Shown here: in pieces, positions 11,176 to 16,711 of the stretch
Numbering within the stretch: position 1 is the first letter of the stretch
Layout of the letters: each line of letters opens with the position of its first letter
Origin: Planctomycetales bacterium
GTDB taxonomy: Bacteria > Planctomycetota > Planctomycetia > Isosphaerales > Isosphaeraceae
DNA: 16,711 nt
Reading direction: 5' to 3'
NCBI GenBank assembly: GCA_027435495.1
Contig: DAHZZC010000676.1
Span: 1-16,711, forward strand
Program-made: the position numbers and the translations under genes
The notes under the pieces: model-generated
Told to the model about the DNA's origin: nothing
Databases searched by the model: none
Seen by the model: the letters and a program-made list of their open reading frames with translations, nothing else

Positions 11176-13878
11176 TCAGGCGCACTCGGCCCGAGAGCGC
11201 TGACCCCGGCGACGGACGGGCCCCAGCTCGACCCGAGAGAGTGCCTCGGGAACCAGGTGGGTGCGCGCCGCCTTGCGGACCTGGGCCGCCGTCACGGCAG
11301 CGATCCGGTCGGGCCAGGACAGGGGCTCGTCGAGCGGGCGGCCGTAACGCTCCAGCTCCCAGAGCCGCTCGGCCCGCTGTTCGACCCCCTGATAATCGAA
11401 GACCCAGGCGCCGGCCAGGTATCGGCGGGCCCGCTCGACCTCCTCGTCCGAGAACGCTCCCGCCCGCATCGCGCGGACCTGTTCCGTGACCGTGGCGACG
11501 ACCCGATCGGCGTCCTCGGGGTTCGTCGCCGCGTAGACGCGGAACATCCCGGGGATCACGTCGGCGGTCTCCGTGATCCCGCCCCCGATCGCGTAGACCA
11601 GCCCCATCTCGTCGCGGACGATCCGGCCGAGCCGGTCGCTCACCCCGGGGCCGCTCCCGAAGATATGGTCGAGGATCAGCAGGGCGTCGTGGTCGGGGTG
11701 GTTCCGCTCGATCCCGAGATGGCCGATGAGCAGATGAACCTGGTCGCCCGGATGCGGTATCCGACGGACCTTCGCCCGCCCGAGCGGCGGGACCGGCGGC
11801 AGCGGCGGCCGTCGGGCCGCCCGACGCGGCCAGGCACCAAACGCCGAGCGGACCAGTCGCTCCAGCCGTCGGGCGTCGAAATCGCCAGCGATCGCCAGGT
11901 GCGTCCCCTCCGGGACGAAATGGCGGCGGTGGTGTTCCAGAACATCGTCCCGGGTGGTCCGGACGAGGTCGCGGTACGACCCACGCGGATCGCGCCCCAT
12001 CGGATGGGCACCGTAGATCAGCCCGCGAAACGCCGTCTCCGCGCGAAACGCCGGGTCGTCGAGGTCGCCCCGAAGTTCGGAGGCCATTCGGCGAGCGATC
12101 CGACCGACAGCCTCCTCCGGGAAAACCGGCCGGATCATGAGGTCGGCCAGCAGGTCGATCGCCATCCCGAGATCCTCAGCGCAGACGCGGATCGAAGGAC
12201 CGGTTGCCCAGACGTCCATCGAGCCGCCGACATCCTCGATGGCCCTCGCGATCGCCTCGGCGTCTCGGTTCGCGGTCCCTTCCTCCAGGAGCCGGGCCGT
12301 CAGGCTGGCCAGCCCCGGCCGAGACTCGCGGAGCAGGCCCGCGTCGGTGTGCAACTCCAGCGAGACAATCCCGGTTCCGGCCCTCCGCTCGAAGACCAGC
12401 CGGAAGCCGTTCGGCAAGACCATCCGCCTCGGCCGGTAGTCCGATAGCCGCGAGACGCCCACCGCCATCGCCGGAAACGCCGGAGCCGTCACGATCGCGG
12501 GCGCCTCGGAGACCCCCGACGTCCGGACGACAGCGGGGCGGCGGCCCAGCCGGGCCCCCTCGTCGGCGCGCGCCTCGTCTGCCGGATCCTCGATATCGGG
12601 TGCGCAGGCCCAGCCGCAGGTCAGCCCACGCTCGACCAGGTATGTCCCCGCGACCCGACGAACGTCCTGCGCCGTCACCGCCATCGCCGCCCGTAGCTCG
12701 TCGAGGATCGTCCGCCAGCCCCCCTGGAGCGCGGCCAGCCCGAGCGCTGAGGCCAGCTCGGCGGGCTGGTCGCGTTCCCATCGCCAGGCGGCTTCCATCC
12801 CCCGGCGCGACCGGGCCATCTCCTCGGCGGTCGGACCCGATTCCGCCAGTTGAGCGATCTCAGCGAGAATCCGACGCTCAATCTCCGATCGATCCGCCTC
12901 GGGATCGGCCTCGAGCTGGATCAGGAACCGACCGTCTCGCCGCATCGAGTAGTGGGCCGTCTCCACCCCGACCGCCATCCCCGTGGATTCCACCAACCCC
13001 TCCCAGAGCCGCGAACGTCGGCCGCACGAGAGGACGTCCGAGAGGACGTCCAGCGGCGCCGCGTCGGCATGGCCCCGCGGGACGGTCCGCCATCCCAGTA
13101 ATCCCCGGGGAACCGTATCCAGCTCGGCCAGGAAGAAATCGCGACGACCTGCCTGACGGGGCTCGAGAATCGTCGGAGATTCGCGCGGCTCGACTCCCGG
13201 CGCAATCGAGCCGAAGACCGCCTCGATTCGGTCGAACGCCCGCGACGGATCGACGTCGCCGACCACCACCAGGACCGCCCCGTCCGGCCGATAATGGCGG
13301 CGGTAGAAGGCGGTCAACTCGTCCACGCCGATCCGCGCCATCTCGTCCGGCCAGCCGAGGGTCGGATTCCGGTAGGGATGGCGCAGGTAAGTCATCGCTG
13401 CATGAGAATCGTCGAGCCGACCGATTGGCGAGTCAAGGTCGCGCGCAAGCTCCTCGGCGATCACCCGGCGCTCCAGTTCCACCTCACGCGGGTCGAACTG
13501 CGCCCCTGTCATCCAGTCGGCCTCGATCGCCAGCGCCAGCTCCCAGCGATCCGAGGGGAACGTGAACCAGTAGTGCGTCCGGTCCTCCGAGGTCTCGGCA
13601 TTGCACGAACCGGCCGCAGACGCGACCAGGCGGTCGATCTGCCCCTTCGGATACCCCTCCGTCCCCTTGAAGAGCATGTGCTCGACGAAATGCGCCAGAC
13701 CCGAGAGCCCAGGCGGCTCATCAAACGAACCGACCGGATAATTCAGGTCGACCACGACCATCGGCGTCCCTCGCCTGCGGAGGATCAGGACTTCCAGACC
13801 ATTCGAAAGCCGGCGCTCCCGCACCGGCAAGTCGGCCTCTGGGCCCTGCGAAAGCCCGGGCTTCGATGGGCGTGTCAT
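11176..13878 (-). CDS. Two-domain M16 (insulinase/pitrilysin) family zinc peptidase
   Basis: Zinc metallopeptidase with two M16 repeats in one chain of 900 residues; no signal peptide is evident, so it is probably cytoplasmic. In the numbering from a TTG at 13926 (916 aa), the first half carries the inverted zinc motif HFVEH (H79, E82, H83) and a distal glutamate in VIAEEL (E159), 76 residues later as the family requires. The second half (from ~SDYRPRRMVLPNGFRLVFER) lacks HxxEH (LTARL at that place) but has SDRLGRIVRDEMGLVYAIGG, resembling the R/Y motif of the partner subunit in M16B pairs. GAGGGG at 13884-13889, 5 bases before ATG 13878, favours that start over the TTG. An extended -10 promoter lies about 75 bases upstream. 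DUF4058 follows after 38 bases. The substrate is unknown. Confidence 0.93.
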   Translation of the reverse strand: MTRPSKPGLSQGPEADLPVRERRLSNGLEVLILRRRGTPMVVVDLNYPVGSFDEPPGLSGLAHFVEHMLFKGTEGYPKGQIDRLVASAAGSCNAETSEDRTHYWFTFPSDRWELALAIEADWMTGAQFDPREVELERRVIAEELARDLDSPIGRLDDSHAAMTYLRHPYRNPTLGWPDEMARIGVDELTAFYRRHYRPDGAVLVVVGDVDPSRAFDRIEAVFGSIAPGVEPRESPTILEPRQAGRRDFFLAELDTVPRGLLGWRTVPRGHADAAPLDVLSDVLSCGRRSRLWEGLVESTGMAVGVETAHYSMRRDGRFLIQLEADPEADRSEIERRILAEIAQLAESGPTAEEMARSRRGMEAAWRWERDQPAELASALGLAALQGGWRTILDELRAAMAVTAQDVRRVAGTYLVERGLTCGWACAPDIEDPADEARADEGARLGRRPAVVRTSGVSEAPAIVTAPAFPAMAVGVSRLSDYRPRRMVLPNGFRLVFERRAGTGIVSLELHTDAGLLRESRPGLASLTARLLEEGTANRDAEAIARAIEDVGGSMDVWATGPSIRVCAEDLGMAIDLLADLMIRPVFPEEAVGRIARRMASELRGDLDDPAFRAETAFRGLIYGAHPMGRDPRGSYRDLVRTTRDDVLEHHRRHFVPEGTHLAIAGDFDARRLERLVRSAFGAWPRRAARRPPLPPVPPLGRAKVRRIPHPGDQVHLLIGHLGIERNHPDHDALLILDHIFGSGPGVSDRLGRIVRDEMGLVYAIGGGITETADVIPGMFRVYAATNPEDADRVVATVTEQVRAMRAGAFSDEEVERARRYLAGAWVFDYQGVEQRAERLWELERYGRPLDEPLSWPDRIAAVTAAQVRKAARTHLVPEALSRVELGPVRRRGQRSRAECA

Positions 13879-13883
13879 GGGGT

Positions 13884-13889
13884 CCCCTC
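13884..13889 (-). promoter_or_regulatory. Ribosome binding site deciding the M16 peptidase start
   Basis: GAGGGG on the minus strand, 5 bases before ATG 13878. The TTG 48 bases upstream would add 16 residues without family similarity. Confidence 0.65.
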
Positions 13890-13955
13890 GATGGAGATCG
13901 GAGACGGCGGGCCGATCGGGCCGCAACCCTCCGGCTGGGCGAGAGCCCGGTCGAC

Positions 13956-13964
13956 ATTATATCA
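13956..13964 (-). promoter_or_regulatory. Extended -10 promoter of the M16-DUF4058 unit (TGATATAAT)
   Basis: On the minus strand TG-A-TATAAT combines a perfect -10 box (13956-13961) with the TGn extension. No convincing -35 lies 16-18 bases upstream, as is common for extended -10 promoters. The predicted start near 13949 gives a leader of about 70 bases. Confidence 0.6.
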
Positions 13965-14086
13965 CGGCAGATCCTCCCACGAACGTCCACCCCCAGGGAG
14001 CCAATCGTCCCGTCTTTTCTCCCTCGAACCCATCCCTCCTCCCAAATTCAACCTGGTGTACGTTGGTCAATTTTCGGAGGTTGCTC

Positions 14087-14114
14087 TTGACCCGGCTCCG
14101 GGAAGGCGGAGAAT
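14087..14114 (+). promoter_or_regulatory. Candidate promoter for the SRP RNA (TTGACC-N16-GAGAAT)
   Basis: TTGACC (14087-14092) and GAGAAT (14109-14114) are separated by 16 bases and predict initiation near 14121, about 20 bases before the first paired base of the SRP RNA. The -10 is only a 4/6 match. Confidence 0.35.
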
Positions 14115-14141
14115 GGTTTCCGACCCGAGGCGGCCCGCGCA

Positions 14142-14276
14142 GGTGGGGGTCCGGGTGAGCCGGGGGGGACCCGTGCAATGGGAGCTTGCGAACCTGGTCA
14201 GGGCGGGAACGCAGCAGCCATAAGCATCACCCTCATGTGCGCGGGAGAACCTCCCCGGCTCACCCAGGCCCCCGCC
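14142..14276 (+). ncRNA. ffs: Signal recognition particle RNA, small bacterial (4.5S-like) type
   Basis: RNA scaffold of the signal recognition particle, binding Ffh to target nascent membrane proteins. The conserved Ffh-binding domain is visible: ACCTGGTCAG (14192-14201), a GGAA tetraloop closed by GCG/CGC, then GCAGCAGCC (14211-14219), as in E. coli 4.5S RNA. GCTT/AAGC and CCCGTGC/GCGCGGG helices enclose it. A long closing stem pairs 14142-14165 with 14253-14276, with one C-A mismatch and three G-T pairs. About 135 nt, slightly longer than E. coli 4.5S and with no sign of an Alu domain. The ends are set by the stem; mature ends may differ. It lies directly upstream of dnaX, a known arrangement. 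Confidence 0.9.
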
Positions 14277-14286
14277 CAGGGCGCCC

Positions 14287-14307
14287 GGGGATCGATTCCC
14301 GATCCCC
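14287..14307 (+). terminator. Hairpin after the SRP RNA, possible terminator or dnaX leader structure
   Basis: GGGGATCG and CGATCCCC form a perfect 8-bp stem with loop ATTCC, 10 bases after the SRP RNA stem. No T-tract follows, so it could equally be a structure in a joint ffs-dnaX transcript. Confidence 0.4.
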
Positions 14308-14393
14308 ATGCCGGGTCCCTGGAATCCCCCTCTTTCGGCACGATGGATCGCGCCTGAGTGCCCTCACGCGGCTCGAACCAGGGTCCGAGTCCG

Positions 14394-16235
14394 ATGGATC
14401 CCCAGGGCCTGGCCATCCTCGACGAGGTCCCCATGCGCCGAGAGGGTGAGCCCTACACCGTCGTCGCTCGACGATACCGACCTCAAAAGTTCGACGACGT
14501 CGTCGGCCAGGACCACATCGTTCAGGCCCTCCGCAATGCCATCCGGATGCAACGGATCGCGCAGGCTTACCTTTTTTGCGGGACTCGGGGCGTCGGCAAG
14601 ACAACGATGGCCCGAATCTTCGCCAAGTGCCTCAATTGCGTAAAGGGCCCGACCGACCAGCCTTGCCAGGTCTGTGATATTTGCCAGGCGATCACCGCCG
14701 GTCAGGATGTGGACGTCATCGAGATTGACGGAGCGAGCAACAACGGCGTCGAGCAGGTTCGCGAACTTCGACAGAACGCGGGCCTCCGGCCGAGTCGGGC
14801 CCGGTTCAAGGTGTACTACATCGACGAGGTCCACATGCTCTCCACCGGGGCCTTCAACGCTCTGTTGAAGACCCTGGAGGAGCCGCCGCCGCACGTCAAG
14901 TTTCTCTTCGCGACCACCGAGGCCAACAAGATCCCCGAGACGGTTCTCTCGCGATGCCAGCGATATGACCTGGCCGGGATCACCCCCCAATTGATCGCGA
15001 AGACGCTGGGCGAGATTTGCGAGCACGAAAAGGTGGCCGCCGACACGGACGCCTTGCAGGTCGTGGCGCGTCGGGCGGCCGGTTCACTCCGCGATGCCGA
15101 GTCGCTCCTCGATCGACTGCTAGCCTCCGGCAGCCCCCGACTCACCGTGGAGGTCGTGCAGGCCGCTCTCGGAACGGCCAGCGACGATCGCCTGCTCTCG
15201 ATACTCGAAGCCCTCGCCGATCGCGACGCCGCCTCCGCTCTCCAACTCCTCAACGAGGCCGCCGAGCAGGGCGTCCAGCCAACGGAGATCCTCGGCGGCC
15301 TCCTCGATTTCCTCCGAGACGCGATGGTCCTTGCCCTCGGCGCCGATTCCATCCTGCTCGCGGTGACGCCCCGCCAGAAACCCCGGCTTCAGAAACTCAT
15401 CGAGCGCCTCCCCATCGACGCCATCCTCGCCGCCCTCCAAATCGTCGATCAGCATCGGACCCGGCTCCGTGGGAGTCTGCACGGCCGACTGCTCGTCGAG
15501 ATGGCTCTTGTGCGCCTGGCAAGGCTCGAGGACTTCGAATCCCTGGATTCAATCCTCCATCGACTGGCCTCGATGGAGGACGGTACGCCGGTCCCACGCC
15601 GTCAGGACTCCGACCCCGCAAAAAAAAAAGGCAGTCGAGCTGAAATCGACAGCGAAAGATCGCTGACCCGATCGACCGCCGGAGAAAGGTTGCCCTCGCC
15701 TTCCCAGAGTCCTTCCGGTTCTCCGGCTGCTGAGGATCCGCGCGACGGTGCCGGAGCCGGACCCGTCCCCAGGGGGCCAGCAGGCCTGAGCGTGGACCCG
15801 ACGGCCGCCGAGTCCGACCATCACCCGGCGGGAGAACTCGACCTGGAGGCGATCCGGAAACACTGGCCGCAGGCCGTCGCCAGGCTCCCGCTCAAGTTCC
15901 ACTGGCGGATCTCGCAGATTGAACCGGTGGAACTGGCCGGGCCGGACCTCCTGTTCGTCAGCCCACGCCCCGGTTACACTGGCGATGAGTCGGTCTTCTC
16001 GGCAGAGACCTCGGAGGCGCTCGCCAGCGTCTTGAAGCGCTGGATGCGACGGCCGATCCAGGTCCGATTCCGGGCCTCTGGTTCCGGAGAGACCTCGGCG
16101 CAACAGGTCGAGAACGAGCCGCGACGAGCCGATGCGATCGCATCGGACCCCCTGGTGCAGAAAGTGATCGAGCTTTTCGAGGCCCGGCCGGTCCAGGTGG
16201 ATTACGACGGTCCAGAGGACCCGGCCTCGGCCTGA
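14394..16235 (+). CDS. dnaX: DNA polymerase III subunit tau (and predicted gamma)
   Basis: Clamp-loader ATPase of the replicative polymerase. From ATG 14394 it has 613 residues: the opening VVARRYRPQKFDDVVGQDH, Walker A GTRGVGKT (63-70), the four zinc cysteines C82, C91, C94, C97 with the usual spacing, Walker B YYIDEVHM (144-145 = DE), sensor-1 FATTEANKIP, and the SRC arginine finger (LSRCQ, R187). The N-terminal AAA+ and lid domains are followed by a Ser/Pro/Gly-rich linker from about 400 and a C-terminal domain (~475-613) ending VIELFEARPVQVDYDG. The start is uncertain: GTG 14358 and ATG 14433 are in frame. Codons between 14394 and 14433 look coding, whereas GAGG before 14433 suits the shorter form. 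A run of ten A at 15620-15629 predicts a shortened gamma form. ybaB follows after 78 bases. Confidence 0.95.
   Translation: MDPQGLAILDEVPMRREGEPYTVVARRYRPQKFDDVVGQDHIVQALRNAIRMQRIAQAYLFCGTRGVGKTTMARIFAKCLNCVKGPTDQPCQVCDICQAITAGQDVDVIEIDGASNNGVEQVRELRQNAGLRPSRARFKVYYIDEVHMLSTGAFNALLKTLEEPPPHVKFLFATTEANKIPETVLSRCQRYDLAGITPQLIAKTLGEICEHEKVAADTDALQVVARRAAGSLRDAESLLDRLLASGSPRLTVEVVQAALGTASDDRLLSILEALADRDAASALQLLNEAAEQGVQPTEILGGLLDFLRDAMVLALGADSILLAVTPRQKPRLQKLIERLPIDAILAALQIVDQHRTRLRGSLHGRLLVEMALVRLARLEDFESLDSILHRLASMEDGTPVPRRQDSDPAKKKGSRAEIDSERSLTRSTAGERLPSPSQSPSGSPAAEDPRDGAGAGPVPRGPAGLSVDPTAAESDHHPAGELDLEAIRKHWPQAVARLPLKFHWRISQIEPVELAGPDLLFVSPRPGYTGDESVFSAETSEALASVLKRWMRRPIQVRFRASGSGETSAQQVENEPRRADAIASDPLVQKVIELFEARPVQVDYDGPEDPASA
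15620..15643 (+). promoter_or_regulatory. dnaX slippery A10 run with immediate stop in the -1 frame
   Basis: GCA AAA AAA AAA GGC gives ten consecutive A (15620-15629), although lysines elsewhere in this gene mainly use AAG. A -1 shift reads AGG CAG TCG AGC TGA, stopping at 15641-15643. A +1 shift stops at TGA 15664-15666. Either way the product is truncated after the AAA+ and clamp-loader domains, at about 416 residues in the -1 case, close to E. coli gamma (431). A weak 5-bp hairpin, CAGCG/CGCTG (15650-15665), lies 20 bases downstream. Confidence 0.8.
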
Positions 16236-16298
16236 CCACCCCCCGATTCTCGGCGGACCGAAGGGCAAGTGGCTGGGTGGACGATTTCGATTTTCCGC

Positions 16299-16305
16299 GG
16301 AGGAG
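16299..16305 (+). promoter_or_regulatory. Ribosome binding site deciding the ybaB start
   Basis: GGAGGAG, 8 bases before GTG 16314. This outweighs the in-frame GTG at 16269, which has no such site. Confidence 0.8.
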
Positions 16306-16313
16306 AGCCGGTC

Positions 16314-16679
16314 GTGTTCAACAAACTCGGGATGCTCGGGGACTTGATGGGGAATGCCGGCAAGCTTCGCGAGGTCTTCGACAGGGCGGTTGAGTCGCTC
16401 GGTCGGGTCGAGGTCGAGGGCGAGGCCGGTGGCGGTTCGGTGAAGGCCATCGTCAACGGCCGGATGGAGGTCGTCTCGGTTCGGATCGATCCCGCGATGC
16501 TCGGCGGAGATGTCGAGCTACTGGAAGAGATGGTGGCCGCCGCGGTGAACGCGGGGATGGTCAAGGCGCGCGAGTCGGCGGCACGCTCCCTTTCCGGGAT
16601 GGCTGGCGGGCTCCCGATGGGGCTTTTCCCCGGCTTCGGCGGACCGGGTGCCCCGCCCAACGATTCGGGAGGCCGTTGA
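16314..16679 (+). CDS. ybaB: YbaB/EbfC family nucleoid-associated protein
   Basis: Small DNA-binding protein of the nucleoid, a homodimer in characterised members. From GTG 16314 it has 121 residues and begins MFNKLGMLGDLMGNAGKLRE, the family N-terminus. It continues through the typical VEVEGEAGGGSVKAIVNGRM core, EVVSVRIDPAMLGGDVELLE, and the C-terminal helix MVAAAVNAGMVKARESAARS. A Gly/Pro-rich tail (GLPMGLFPGFGGPGAPPNDS) follows. Internal methionines and the short length fit the family. The frame is open from 16269, but the strong GGAGGAG site and the family alignment place the start at 16314. Position between dnaX and recR is the classic arrangement and implies a shared transcript. Confidence 0.93.
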   Translation: MFNKLGMLGDLMGNAGKLREVFDRAVESLGRVEVEGEAGGGSVKAIVNGRMEVVSVRIDPAMLGGDVELLEEMVAAAVNAGMVKARESAARSLSGMAGGLPMGLFPGFGGPGAPPNDSGGR

Positions 16680-16681
16680 CG

Positions 16682-16711
16682 ATGGCTTCCGCCGGCTACA
16701 GTGCCGTCGTC
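16682..16711 (+). CDS. recR: Probable RecR recombination mediator, N-terminal fragment (cut by window end)
   Basis: ATG 16682 starts MASAGYSAVV just before the window ends. It follows the ybaB stop by two bases (TGACGATG). GGGAGG at 16667-16672 lies 9 bases upstream, inside the end of ybaB, so translation is probably coupled. Ten residues cannot identify a family. The call rests on the widely conserved dnaX-ybaB-recR gene order, with weak support from the Tyr-Ser-x-x-Val pattern seen near the start of many RecR proteins. Confidence 0.6.
   Translation, partial: MASAGYSAVV

Overview
The window is GC-rich bacterial chromosome, with G or C at most third codon positions, carrying mostly housekeeping genes. 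Gene content suggests a planctomycete, possibly of the Isosphaera/Singulisphaera type. The grounds are a giant DUF4175-like membrane protein with an enormous low-complexity tail, a DUF4058 gene, a split-up fatty-acid cluster (plsX-fabD without fabH, fabG or acpP), and the style of the DnaX C-terminus. The lineage is an inference; no rRNA or other taxonomic marker is present.

Layout. Positions 1-98 hold the 3' end of an unidentified plus-strand gene, convergent with what follows. From 13.9 kb down to 0.28 kb everything is on the minus strand, in three apparent transcription units. (1) A two-domain M16 metallopeptidase followed by a DUF4058 protein, behind an extended -10 promoter near 13956. 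(2) plsX then fabD (phospholipid and fatty-acid initiation), behind a good TTGACA promoter whose -10 box sits between the arms of an inverted repeat. (3) A 2021-residue membrane protein and, 18-24 bases after it, nadB (L-aspartate oxidase, NAD synthesis), behind a TATAAT box near 8086. From 14.1 kb rightwards the plus strand carries the SRP RNA, dnaX, ybaB and the first ten codons of a probable recR. This ffs-dnaX-ybaB-recR order is known from many bacteria.

Most notable observations. (a) dnaX contains a run of ten A residues in an otherwise AAG-preferring gene, and both alternative frames stop at once. This predicts that one gene makes both tau (about 613 aa) and a gamma-like short form (about 416 aa). 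(b) The giant membrane protein has a tail of about 1350 residues rich in Asn, Gly, Pro, Gln and Ser, almost free of aromatic residues, built partly from recent tandem duplications (3 x 93 bp, 2 x 30 bp, and a four-copy 18-bp motif), and ending in a structured, basic C-terminus. (c) A GCCCCTC-N17-GAGGGGC inverted repeat brackets the plsX -10 box and looks like an operator. (d) The M16 peptidase carries HxxEH in its first half and an R/Y-like motif in its second, so it resembles a fused M16B pair. (e) DUF4058 has a PD...E-x-LSP-x-NK pattern reminiscent of PD-(D/E)XK (Uma2-like) folds.

No insertion sequence, CRISPR array, tRNA or phage gene was seen.
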